Position numbers and translations under genes: made by a program. A stretch of 15,465 nucleotides of DNA from an uncultured Ruminococcus sp. (lineage in GTDB: Bacteria > Bacillota > Clostridia > Oscillospirales > Ruminococcaceae). This document shows, one piece after another, positions 1-6,735 of the stretch. The notes beneath the pieces were generated by a model, which did not search any database, had not been told where the DNA came from, and saw only the letters and a list, made by a program, of their open reading frames with translations. The DNA is taken from the NCBI GenBank assembly GCA_900543105.1, contig UQQA01000051.1, forward strand, positions 1 through 15,465, given 5' to 3'. The stretch's first letter is position 1. Every line of letters begins with the position of its first letter.

Positions 1-502
1 GCTCGTCAAGGAGCATTATCTCGGGCTTCTGCGCTATCGCCATTGCTATTCTCGCACGCTGTCTTTCACCGCCCGAGAGCGCATTTATCTTGCGGTTCTG
101 GAGCTTTGTCATACCGGTGCGCTCTATCGCCCATTCAACGATGCTTTTATCATCGCCGTCCGAGCCTGCCCACCATTTTTTATGTGCGTATCTGCCGTAT
201 TCGACAAGCGTTTTTACTGTTATGTCGCTCATACTCGTGTCATTCTGGCACAAAACAGCCATTTTCTGTGCGACAAGCTTTGTATTTGTGCGGAAAATAT
301 CCTTTCCGTCAAGCAGAACTTCTCCGCTTTCGGGACGAAGGTTTCGGCTCATCGCTCTTATAAGAGTTGTTTTTCCGCAGCCGTTCGGACCGATTATGGA
401 ATAAATTTTTCCGCGCTCGATATCAAGGCTTATCCCGTCAAGGATACGGTAATTTCGGTAGCCTGCGCAAAGGTTTCTCACCGATAAGATAGTCTTTTCC
501 AT
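1..502 (-). CDS. FecCD-type ABC importer ATPase, partial (3' end beyond window)
   Basis: This is the nucleotide-binding subunit of the second importer set; it would power uptake of an iron-chelate, heme or corrinoid-type substrate at the inner face of the membrane. The 167 visible residues begin MEKTILSVRNL. They hold Walker A (GPNGCGKTT, residues 38-46), the Q-loop glutamine near residue 86, the ABC signature LSGGE (142-146) and Walker B IMLLDE (162-167), where the window ends. The D-loop, H-loop and C-terminus lie outside. The ATG at 502 is 6 bp past the TAG stop of the permease at 509-511, so the two are translationally close and surely one operon. The ribosome binding site is weak (AGTAGG). 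The gene is absent from simple ORF lists because its stop codon is off-window. The family assignment is firm; the substrate is unknown. Confidence 0.93.
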   Translation of the reverse strand, partial: MEKTILSVRNLCAGYRNYRILDGISLDIERGKIYSIIGPNGCGKTTLIRAMSRNLRPESGEVLLDGKDIFRTNTKLVAQKMAVLCQNDTSMSDITVKTLVEYGRYAHKKWWAGSDGDDKSIVEWAIERTGMTKLQNRKINALSGGERQRARIAMAIAQKPEIMLLDE

Positions 503-508
503 AAGCGC

Positions 509-1501
509 CTACTTTCTTAACAGATACAGGAAGAACGGAACTCCCAGCACTGCCATTACTATTCCGACGGGGATTTCTGTCGGGCTTAAAACCGTTCGTG
601 CAAATGTATCACTCAGCATCACAAGTGCCGCACCGAGGAGTGCAGTCGCAGGGAACATTATCTTGTAATTATTGCCGAGGATAAGCCTTATGCTGTGCGG
701 AACGATAAGTCCGACAAAGCCGAGCAGACCGACAACGCTTACCGCAGATGCCGCAAGAAGCGCCGCAAGTGCCGTAAATCCAAGCCTTGTAAGCTCAACA
801 TTAAGTCCGAGTCCCCTTGCCGTATCATCACCGAGAACAAGAATATTCAGCTTGTCGGCGAAGATGAGCGCAAGCAGCAGACCTGCGATAGTGTAAGGCA
901 GTATCGTCCGCACCTCGCCCCAGCTTCGTGAGGAAAGGCTTCCGTTCATGAACGTGAGTGCGCCGTGAACACGGTCGCTGAAAAAGACGAGTATTGCGGA
1001 AATTCCCGCACCGAAAAGCTCCGAAACCGCAACGCCCGAAAGCACAATTCTTGTCGGGTCGATGCCGCCTTTCCACGCAAGAAGATAGATTATCACCGCC
1101 GCAAGCATTGCACCTGCGAATGCCACTATCGGGACAAGGTTCTGCAACTGCGGAAACACTACAAGTATAAGTATGCCGAAAAGACCTGCTCCGCTGCTTA
1201 TTCCGATTATGGACGGGTCGGCGAGCGGATTTTTCATAACGCCCTGAAGCATCGAACCCGAGAGTGCAAGGTTGATCCCTACCAGAGCGGCAAGTATCAT
1301 TCTCGGAAGTCGGATATTCCATATTACCTTATTGTTCGTTCCCGTATGGTCGCCCGAGATAGTGTTCACTATGTCCGAAACGGAAATATCCATCGTTCCG
1401 ACAACGTTTCCGAGGATAAATGCAAACACTGCCGCCGCCGCAAGAACGACAATGACTATAGCTTTGAACGAGGTCGTTTCTCTGAAAGCAGTTTTCTCCA
1501 T
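509..1501 (-). CDS. FecCD-family ABC importer permease (second importer set)
   Basis: This 330-residue integral membrane protein forms the translocation pore, in this family normally as a homodimer that docks to two ATPases. The sequence is strongly hydrophobic with about nine to ten membrane segments. It carries family hallmarks: IRLPRMILAALVG near the first third, LSGSMLQGVMKNPLADPSIIG, and the conserved cytoplasmic coupling region LLGFVGLIVPHSIRLILG near the C-terminus. Its length is normal for FecCD/BtuC permeases. The start ATG at 1501 shares one base with the TGA stop of the binding-protein gene (TGATG), which indicates translational coupling. The ATPase follows 6 bp downstream. The fold and role are secure from the family; whether the cargo is an iron chelate, heme or corrinoid cannot be told. 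Confidence 0.95.
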   Translation of the reverse strand: MEKTAFRETTSFKAIVIVVLAAAAVFAFILGNVVGTMDISVSDIVNTISGDHTGTNNKVIWNIRLPRMILAALVGINLALSGSMLQGVMKNPLADPSIIGISSGAGLFGILILVVFPQLQNLVPIVAFAGAMLAAVIIYLLAWKGGIDPTRIVLSGVAVSELFGAGISAILVFFSDRVHGALTFMNGSLSSRSWGEVRTILPYTIAGLLLALIFADKLNILVLGDDTARGLGLNVELTRLGFTALAALLAASAVSVVGLLGFVGLIVPHSIRLILGNNYKIMFPATALLGAALVMLSDTFARTVLSPTEIPVGIVMAVLGVPFFLYLLRK

Positions 1502-2595
1502 CAGAATGTTTCTTCCACCTCTCCGTAAATTTCGGGGTAAATGCTCTGTGCCATATACTTTATCGCATCAACATAGTAAGGACCTGCGTTGTAGAGATAA
1601 TACTGCTGAGGGAGATAGATAACTCTGCCCTCGTTTATGGCGTTTACGGAGCTCCATGCAGGGTTCGATGCGAACTGTTCCTCAACAGTCTTTTTCGCCT
1701 CTTCATTGCTTGATATCATCGTTGTTACAAGAACATAGTCGGGGTCTTTTTCAACGATGTATTCGATATCGAGCGGAGTTGTTTCCGAGCCTACCGTGTC
1801 GGGTGCAAGTCCCGATGCGATGTTGTCAAGCTCCAGTATCTGCGCAATATCGCCTGCGATGCTATTGTCAAGCTTTACCGCAAGGGATTTCGAGGTAACA
1901 TAAAGAATAACAACGGAAATATCATCATCGGGAAGCTTGTCGGTTATCTCCTTTTTGCCGTTTTCAAGCTCCGTGATGCGCTGTTCGGCAAGCTCGCTCT
2001 GACCGAGAAGCTTTCCGAATGCACGGTATGTATCGACAACATCGGAGAAGCCTCTCATGTGCGTCTGGATAACGTTATAACCCATTTCACGAAGCTTTGA
2101 GCTTTGTGTGGACTGCGTTCCGACCTGCGCAATGATGAGGTCGGGTTCCTGTGCAATTACCGATTCCATATCGATAGAGTAAACAGGTCCGATCTGCGGA
2201 AGTGCCATTATTTCCTCCTCATAGCCCTCGGTAAGACGGATATTGTCGCTCACATCGGAGGTGCATATCGATTTTCCGCCGAGGTCGTACCAGACGTTGA
2301 GCGGAGTTCCCGAAAGAACTGCGACCTTTTCGGGCTTCGTTTCGACAGTCGTTTCATATTTGAGATAATCACGGACTGTAAGAGGGTAATCCTCGCCCGT
2401 TACAAGGATAGCGGCTTCATCGTCCGATACCTTGTCTGCCGATGCGGCATTTTTCAATCCGCCCATTCCTGCGTTGTTCGCTGTCGTCGTTTCGGAAACC
2501 GTGTCCGATGCTGCTGTGTCTGCCGATGATGAACAGCCTGCTGCCGATAAAAGCATTGCTGCCGCCATTACTGCCGTTAAAACTTCCTTTTTCAT
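1501..2595 (-). CDS. ABC importer substrate-binding lipoprotein (second importer set)
   Basis: This 364-residue extracellular binding protein delivers substrate to the adjacent permease. It starts MKKEVLTAVMAAAMLLSAAGC, a signal peptide ending in a lipobox with the lipidated cysteine at about residue 21. A Ser/Ala/Thr-rich tether of about 30 residues follows. The rest has the two-lobe periplasmic-binding architecture of the FecB/BtuF class: a strand VAVLSGTPLNVWYDLGG at the start of lobe one, ESVIAQEPDLIIAQ closing it, a long connecting helix, and IVEKDPDYVLVTT in lobe two. The ATG at 2595 is preceded by AAAGGA about 9 nt upstream, which supports this start. It is clearly diverged from the other binding protein here (5198-6130). 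No riboswitch lies directly upstream; the palindromic repeat fills the gap to cbiK, so the gene is either read through from the first operon or uses a promoter not evident to me. Confidence 0.93.
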   Translation of the reverse strand: MKKEVLTAVMAAAMLLSAAGCSSSADTAASDTVSETTTANNAGMGGLKNAASADKVSDDEAAILVTGEDYPLTVRDYLKYETTVETKPEKVAVLSGTPLNVWYDLGGKSICTSDVSDNIRLTEGYEEEIMALPQIGPVYSIDMESVIAQEPDLIIAQVGTQSTQSSKLREMGYNVIQTHMRGFSDVVDTYRAFGKLLGQSELAEQRITELENGKKEITDKLPDDDISVVILYVTSKSLAVKLDNSIAGDIAQILELDNIASGLAPDTVGSETTPLDIEYIVEKDPDYVLVTTMISSNEEAKKTVEEQFASNPAWSSVNAINEGRVIYLPQQYYLYNAGPYYVDAIKYMAQSIYPEIYGEVEETF

Positions 2596-2618
2596 TTTTC
2601 TTTATCCTTTCAATTTTT

Positions 2619-2720
2619 ATACTAAACACCATTTAAAATTTGGAAAAAACCAAACCGATAATCTCGCATATATAGGATTTCGGCGCAGATTTTTTCATGT
2701 ATTTTATTGGTGTTTAGTAT
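2619..2720. repeat. 102-bp palindromic repeat, copy 1 (MITE-like)
   Basis: The ends are perfect 13-bp inverted repeats, ATACTAAACACCA at 2619-2631 and its complement at 2708-2720. Inside these, partial complementarity continues for about 30 bp, so the whole element could fold into one long hairpin. A second copy of identical length lies at 6535-6636, sharing the ends and an internal GCGCAGATTTTTT tract. It fills nearly all of the gap between two operons. Its right edge coincides with the last base of the cbiK stop codon and its left edge is 23 bp from the downstream ATG. It encodes nothing. A non-autonomous mobile element is the likeliest nature; a transposase source is not visible. Confidence 0.75.
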
Positions 2721-3463
2721 TATAAACTTTTTATATGTTCGCAGTAAATTTCCCTTATCTCGGGGTATTCTCCAAGTCCCTTTAAAACGCAGTTGACCTC
2801 AAAGCCCGAAGATTCAAGCTGTTCTTTCCACTCGCCTGCCATATCGTTTTTGGCGTGGTCGCCCGCAACGAACATAAGGGGCATAACCGTGACCTTTTTC
2901 TTTCCGCAAAGCTTCAGTTCGCCTATAACATCGTCCAATGTCGGCTCTGCTTCAACGGTCGCAGTATAAATGTTGTCAAAGCCAAGCTCCGTGCAGACCC
3001 TGCGGAATTTCGTATAAGCTCCGTTCGCAGAATGTTCCGTGCCGTGACCCATTAGTACAACGGTCTCATCGGGAAATTTTTCTGCGATAATGCGGCAGAC
3101 CTTTTCCATATCGGCTCTGCTTTCAAGGAGAGGTGCGCCGACTTTTATATTTTCAAAATCTCCTTTGAACCTTTCAGCCGCATTGAGGAGCATCTCATAT
3201 TCGATGCCCGAGATGATATGCGTTGGCTGGATAATAACCTCGTCAAAGCCGTCATTTTTCAGGCTGTCAAGCATTTCATCGACCGTATCAAAGCTTACCC
3301 CCTGCTTTTTGAGCGCAGAAAGCACTGTTTTGCTCGTGAGCGCAATGAAAACCTCATAGTCGGGGAAGCTTTTTTCTATCGTTTTTTTCAGCGCAAGAAC
3401 GGAATTTTCGAGTGCATCAAGGTGGCTCGTTCCGAAGCTTGCTTCAATTATAGCTTTTTTCAT
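2720..3463 (-). CDS. cbiK: Sirohydrochlorin cobaltochelatase CbiK (anaerobic type)
   Basis: This 247-residue cytoplasmic chelatase inserts Co(II) into sirohydrochlorin (or factor II), the entry step of the anaerobic cobalamin pathway. The N-terminus KKAIIEASFGTSH matches the family's opening strand. The three conserved metal-site residues of the CbiK class are all present: His140 in LMGHGTEHSANGAY, Glu171 in TATVEAEPT, and His203 in MPLMFVAGDHAKNDMAG. I chose the ATG at 3463 over the longer reading frame to 3520 because AAAGGAG sits about 6 nt upstream and the family N-terminus begins there. The start overlaps the upstream ATPase by 20 bp, so it is the fourth gene of the riboswitch-controlled operon. 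No other cobalamin-synthesis gene is in the window. The protein is somewhat shorter than the Salmonella enzyme and its stop codon touches the palindromic repeat. Chelation of another metal or tetrapyrrole is possible. Confidence 0.9.
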   Translation of the reverse strand: MKKAIIEASFGTSHLDALENSVLALKKTIEKSFPDYEVFIALTSKTVLSALKKQGVSFDTVDEMLDSLKNDGFDEVIIQPTHIISGIEYEMLLNAAERFKGDFENIKVGAPLLESRADMEKVCRIIAEKFPDETVVLMGHGTEHSANGAYTKFRRVCTELGFDNIYTATVEAEPTLDDVIGELKLCGKKKVTVMPLMFVAGDHAKNDMAGEWKEQLESSGFEVNCVLKGLGEYPEIREIYCEHIKSL

Positions 3464-4223
3464 GATTTTCTCCTTTGAAGAGCAGATACTGCCCTGTTTT
3501 TTCGTCCAAAACGGCTTCAACGCCGAGTGCCTGACGGATAAGTCCGCTTTCGGCGGCTTCTCTCGGCGGCATAACGCCCAAAAGCCTGCCGTTTTTCATA
3601 ACTGCGGTCATATCCGAGTTTGAGAGCGCCATATTGATGTCGTGAAGCACCGTAATTACTGTTTTTCCGCGATTTTTCATCGCAGAAACTATATCTGTAA
3701 GCTCAAACTGACTGCTTATATCAAGATAGGTGGAAGGTTCATCGAGGAGAACGATGTCCGTATCCTGCGCAAGCGTCATTGCGATATATGCCCTCTGCCG
3801 CTGACCGCCCGAAAGCTCCGATACCTTTCTGTCGGCGATGTCGGAAACGCCTGCGGCTTCGAGTGCTTCGTCCACTGTTTTTTTATCCTGCGCTGTGAAC
3901 CGCCTTGGGTAGCCAAGGTACGGAAATCTCCCGTGTGAAGCGAGCGCACGGACTGTAATGCTGCCCGAGTTATGCACCTGCTCCATATAGGAAATTTTCT
4001 GTGCAAGCTCGGTATGCTTCATCTTGAAAATGTCCTTTCCATCTATCAGGACTTTTCCCCGTGACGGTTTCAGCAAGCCGCAGCACATCTGCAAAAGCGT
4101 ACTTTTTCCGCAGCCGTTCGCACCTATCACCGAGGTTATGCTGCCCTTTGCAAAGCTTATGCTTATATCTTCGAGTATGTCCTTGCCGCCGTAGCCGCCG
4201 TAAAGGTTTCTCAGTTCAAGCAT
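3444..4223 (-). CDS. BtuD/FepC-type ABC importer ATPase (riboswitch-controlled operon)
   Basis: This 259-residue cytoplasmic ATPase energises the importer encoded by the two upstream genes. It is complete: Walker A GANGCGKST (residues 34-42), Q-loop glutamine near residue 82, ABC signature LSGGQ (137-141), Walker B IVLLDEP (157-163), D-loop STYLD, and H-loop His194 in TVLHDINMA. It is closest in style to FepC/BtuD/FhuC ATPases. The ATG at 4223 overlaps the permease stop by 8 bp (ATGCTTGA), and AAGGAGGG lies just before it, so the start is well supported. The 3' end overlaps cbiK by 20 bp. The cobalamin riboswitch ahead of the operon makes corrinoid transport the best guess, giving it the role of BtuD; this rests on context rather than on residues specific to the protein. 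Confidence 0.95.
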   Translation of the reverse strand: MLELRNLYGGYGGKDILEDISISFAKGSITSVIGANGCGKSTLLQMCCGLLKPSRGKVLIDGKDIFKMKHTELAQKISYMEQVHNSGSITVRALASHGRFPYLGYPRRFTAQDKKTVDEALEAAGVSDIADRKVSELSGGQRQRAYIAMTLAQDTDIVLLDEPSTYLDISSQFELTDIVSAMKNRGKTVITVLHDINMALSNSDMTAVMKNGRLLGVMPPREAAESGLIRQALGVEAVLDEKTGQYLLFKGENHEKSYN

Positions 4224-5256
4224 TGTGCTTCCCTCCTTTTTTCTTCAGAAGAAGATAGATGAAGAACGGCACTCCGATGTAGGAAATAACTATGCCGAGC
4301 GAAATTTCATTCGGTGAAAAGAGCGTTCTCGCAGCGATGTCGCATACCGTGACGAACGCCGCGCCGAGCAGTACGCAGGCCGGCATTTTGTATCGGCTCT
4401 CATATCCGATAAGCCGTCCGCATATATGAGGAACGATAAGTCCGACAAAGCCGAGTATTCCTGCGAAGCTTACCGCCGCACCTGCAAGCGCCGCCGCAAT
4501 CATGAGCAGTACGAAGCGTGTCGCTTTCACGTTAAGTCCGAGCGTGAACGCAGTTTTGTCGCCAAGCGAAAGCACATCGGTCTCGTTGTGTAAAAGAAAC
4601 GCCGCAGCTATCCCGACAGCAATTATTATCCACGCAGGGAAAAGCTTTTCGAGGGTTATGTTTCCGATGCCGCCTATTTTGAACGAGGATATTCCCGACA
4701 GCGTTTCGGGGAAAAGCTCCGTCACGGTGTCCGTTCCTGCGTTGAAAAGCGAAGATATCGCCGCACCTGCAATGACAAGCGTAAGCTTTGAAGCTTCGGT
4801 TTTCCGTGCAATTATGTAGACCGTCATCACCGCCGCGAACGCTCCGACAAAAGCCGCCGCAGGAAGCATTTTCGCCGCCGTCGGGAAAAGTGCGGAGCAA
4901 AGCACGGTGAAAAAACCTGCACCTGCGTTCACGCCGATAACTCCGGGCGAAGCGAGAGGGTTTCCGAGGACAGCTTGAATTATCGCACCCGACAGTGCAA
5001 GTGCCACCCCTGAGAGCATCGAGCCGAGAACGCGCGGCAGTCTTATGCAGTAAACTATCCTGCCGTCCGGTGTGCTTTTTCCGCTTGCAAGCGCAGAAAA
5101 AACTTCGCTCGGACTTAGCCGAACCGAACCAAGACAAATTCCTGCGAGTGCTGCTGCAAACAGCACGATGAGAAGCACAAGCAGGGTTATGAGCTTCTTA
5201 TTTTTCTCCGAAAAGGATATCCGCAAGCTGCTGATATGCTTCACCCCATTTCGCAT
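4216..5256 (-). CDS. BtuC/FecCD-type ABC importer permease (riboswitch-controlled operon)
   Basis: This is the membrane pore subunit of the first importer, about 346 residues. Hallmarks are CIRLPRVLGSMLSGVALALS, IIQAVLGNPLASPGVIGVNA and the coupling segment GILGFVGLIVPHICGRLIG. It shows about nine to ten membrane segments. The start is uncertain: the open frame extends to a TTG at 5292, the first ATG is at 5256, and GTG (5244) and TTG (5226) codons follow, none with a clear ribosome binding site. I list the ATG. Any of these starts overlaps the end of the binding-protein gene, whose stop is at 5198, so translation is probably coupled. The protein is related to the 509-1501 permease across its length but well diverged, so the two importer sets are old duplicates or separate acquisitions. 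Confidence 0.93.
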   Translation of the reverse strand: MRNGVKHISSLRISFSEKNKKLITLLVLLIVLFAAALAGICLGSVRLSPSEVFSALASGKSTPDGRIVYCIRLPRVLGSMLSGVALALSGAIIQAVLGNPLASPGVIGVNAGAGFFTVLCSALFPTAAKMLPAAAFVGAFAAVMTVYIIARKTEASKLTLVIAGAAISSLFNAGTDTVTELFPETLSGISSFKIGGIGNITLEKLFPAWIIIAVGIAAAFLLHNETDVLSLGDKTAFTLGLNVKATRFVLLMIAAALAGAAVSFAGILGFVGLIVPHICGRLIGYESRYKMPACVLLGAAFVTVCDIAARTLFSPNEISLGIVISYIGVPFFIYLLLKKKGGKHNA

Positions 5257-6130
5257 TCGGTCTGTAGTGGAAAAGCTGCTTCGGGAGGACAACGAACCGA
5301 CCGTTTTTCACCGCCGAAAGCTCCGACCACGCAGGATTGGAAAGCAGTGTATCGTCAAGCACCTTGCGAGCCTTTTCCTCGTCTGCGCCCATAAAGGTCA
5401 CGAAGATAAAATCGGGGTCTGACTTGACTATAACTTCAAGACTGAGATCGTCAAGAAGCGTTCCGTTGTCGGCTATGTTCACGCAGCCGAGGGCTTTTAA
5501 CATTCCCCCTGCAAGGCTCGAACTGTCCTTTGCGTGAACAGCCGAGGACGAAGCACGGAGATACAGCACGGTCGGCGGCTCTTTGCCCGAAACGGACGCG
5601 AGAACTTTATCTATCTGCTTCTGCACCACCTCGCCGTTCTGCTCGTAAAGGTCGGCTCTGCCCGTGATATCGGTAAATTTTTTCAGCACGGAGAGATACT
5701 CGCCGAATTCGTTCACGCTGAAATAAGCCGTGGTTATGCCTGCATTTTCGAGCGTATCACGAAGCTTGGTATGCTCGGCGATATCGGCTGAAAGCACGGC
5801 GAGATCAACGCCGAGGTCTATCATCTTTTCAACGGACGGAGATTTCATCTTTCCGATATTTACCGTTGTTTCGGGAACTTCAAAAAGATGCTCGTCATAA
5901 GCGTCCGCAGTTACAGCGGAAAGCTCACCGCCCGAAAGCAGCCATATCTCCGCCAAACTTCCGCTGCAAAATGCGGCTTTCCGAGGCTCATCGACCGTGA
6001 CCTCATAACCGAGGTCATCGATAAAGGTATAGCCTGCGTTTTTCTGCGGCGCGTTTTTTCCGCAGCCGACCGCAAGCGTTGTTACGAGTATAAGCAAGGC
6101 TATAAGAAATGCTGTTTTCTTAATTTTCAT
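5198..6130 (-). CDS. Corrinoid-type ABC importer substrate-binding lipoprotein
   Basis: This is the first gene of the riboswitch-controlled operon, a 310-residue extracellular binding protein. The N-terminus MKIKKTAFLIALLILVTTLA followed by VGC is a lipoprotein signal with the acylated cysteine at residue 23. The domain begins with YTFIDDLGYEVTVDEPRKAA, typical of the FecB/BtuF class. It continues with VEKMIDLGVDLAVLSADI and VIVKSDPDFIFVTF, and ends with FHYRPNAKWGEAYQQLADIL. I chose the ATG at 6130, 12 codons inside the longest frame, because it starts the signal peptide and has GGGGGA about 5 nt upstream. It sits directly after the attenuator hairpin (6141-6190). The cobalamin riboswitch upstream argues for a BtuF-like role (vitamin B12, other corrinoids or a precursor such as cobinamide). 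The protein alone would also be compatible with an iron chelate. Confidence 0.92.
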   Translation of the reverse strand: MKIKKTAFLIALLILVTTLAVGCGKNAPQKNAGYTFIDDLGYEVTVDEPRKAAFCSGSLAEIWLLSGGELSAVTADAYDEHLFEVPETTVNIGKMKSPSVEKMIDLGVDLAVLSADIAEHTKLRDTLENAGITTAYFSVNEFGEYLSVLKKFTDITGRADLYEQNGEVVQKQIDKVLASVSGKEPPTVLYLRASSSAVHAKDSSSLAGGMLKALGCVNIADNGTLLDDLSLEVIVKSDPDFIFVTFMGADEEKARKVLDDTLLSNPAWSELSAVKNGRFVVLPKQLFHYRPNAKWGEAYQQLADILFGEK

Positions 6131-6140
6131 AAAATCCCCC

Positions 6141-6190
6141 AAAAACAAAAATCGGACATTATCCAAGCCGCAGCAGGGATAATGTCCGAT
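6141..6190 (-). terminator. Rho-independent attenuator terminator in the operon leader
   Basis: A perfect 14-bp stem is formed by 6151-6164 (ATCGGACATTATCC on the plus strand) and 6177-6190, with a 12-nt loop. On the minus strand it is followed at once by TTTTTGTTTTT (6150-6141), then by the ribosome binding site and the ATG at 6130. A strong terminator between a cobalamin riboswitch and the first gene is the classic layout of ligand-induced premature termination. The pairing and U-tract are seen directly; the regulatory logic is inferred from the family. Confidence 0.88.
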
Positions 6191-6349
6191 CGCGTTATTC
6201 TTTTACGTTTTTTATGATACGCCGAAAAAGCCGTTTTGCAAAAAGCGCAAAAAGGCAGCACAAATAAGACCGTTTATACGGCCTGATTTTTTCGCATATC
6301 ATCGTTTACGTTCCGGAGTTCCGCAGATCATAAAACAACACCCTGACAC
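6191..6349 (-). other. Leader segment between aptamer and terminator, no gene
   Basis: This 159-nt untranslated stretch links the riboswitch to the terminator. It holds a short hairpin at 6268-6283 (minus-strand GGCCGT, loop ATAA, ACGGTC). At 6292-6304 the minus strand reads CGATGATATGCGA, which can pair with the 5' arm of the terminator (about 10 of 12 positions), making it a candidate antiterminator strand. No coding sequence or ribosome binding site is apparent. The expression platform is longer than the compact form often seen with cobalamin riboswitches. Confidence 0.5.
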
Positions 6350-6545
6350 GGGAAAAATACAGGCAAGTATTCCGACTTATTGTCTGCCGAAAACGGCTCA
6401 CATACGCCTTCCCAAGGGATAATACCCTCAGTGACCGACTTTACGTCATGTATGCTTAAGCTATGACAAAAGAACAGACATAGCTGACAAAATACGGCAA
6501 CGGCCTTGCTCAGGATTCGCACCTGATTCCTTCTATACTAAAACC
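6350..6545 (-). promoter_or_regulatory. Cobalamin (adenosylcobalamin-class) riboswitch aptamer
   Basis: Read on the minus strand, the conserved landmarks occur in the right order. GGAATCAGGTGCGAATCCTG (about 6511-6530) corresponds to the P2/P3 entry of the class. GTCGGTCACTGAGGG (about 6424-6438) matches the GCCACTG core. TTGGGAAGGC (about 6406-6415) matches the GGGAAGG core. AAGTCGGAATACTTGCCTG (about 6361-6379) is the B12 box. The outer helix P1 can form between GGGTTTAGTATAG (6545-6533) and CTGTATTTTTCCC (6362-6350): ten pairs around a 3x3 internal loop. It precedes a binding protein, permease, ATPase and cbiK operon, which fits corrinoid feedback control. The small open frame at 6328-6522 on this strand is only the riboswitch. 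The subclass (adenosyl- versus hydroxocobalamin) was not determined. Confidence 0.93.
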
Positions 6546-6636
6546 CAATTAAAAACTATACAAAAAATCAAGCAAAAATTCTAATTTATGATTTTTGCGC
6601 AGATTTTTTGTCTATAGTTTTATTGGGGTTTAGTAT
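6535..6636. repeat. 102-bp palindromic repeat, copy 2 (MITE-like)
   Basis: The left end ATACTAAACCCAATTAAAAAC (6535 onward) and the complement of the right end, ATACTAAACCCCAATAAAAC (from 6636), are inverted repeats. The pairing continues through CTATA and CAAAAAATC with small gaps, so the element can fold into a hairpin of about 30 bp or more. It has the same length, ends and internal GCGCAGATTTTTT tract as copy 1 (2619-2720), although the middle differs. It lies inside the transcribed leader of the cobalamin operon and overlaps the 5' strand of riboswitch helix P1. Confidence 0.75.
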
Positions 6637-6706
6637 TTGGCTCGGCAGGCTTTTACAAAAGCTCTGCTTTTGCACCTATATTTCGACAAATATTCATATA
6701 AAAGTT
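6637..6706 (-). other. Start of operon leader between promoter and palindrome
   Basis: This is the first 60-70 nt of the predicted transcript (start near 6700). It contains a short hairpin, minus-strand CAAAAGC, loop AGA, GCTTTTG (6672-6666 with 6662-6656). Nothing coding is seen. Confidence 0.4.
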
Positions 6707-6735
6707 ATTTTAACATCTCGAAAAATGTTTGTCAA
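6707..6735 (-). promoter_or_regulatory. Sigma-A type promoter of the cobalamin-regulated operon
   Basis: On the minus strand a perfect -35 TTGACA (6735-6730), a 17-bp spacer (6729-6713) and a -10 TAAAAT (6712-6707, five of six consensus bases) point to the riboswitch and the binding-protein operon. The predicted start is near 6700, which gives a leader of about 570 nt. No better promoter was found nearer the riboswitch. Confidence 0.75.

Noticed and set aside
3464..3520. 19-codon N-terminal extension of cbiK
   Set aside because: The family N-terminus begins at the ATG at 3463, which has AAAGGAG at good spacing.
6328..6522. 64-codon open frame on the minus strand upstream of the binding-protein gene
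   Set aside because: It lies entirely inside the cobalamin riboswitch, has no ribosome binding site, and its sequence is explained by conserved RNA elements.
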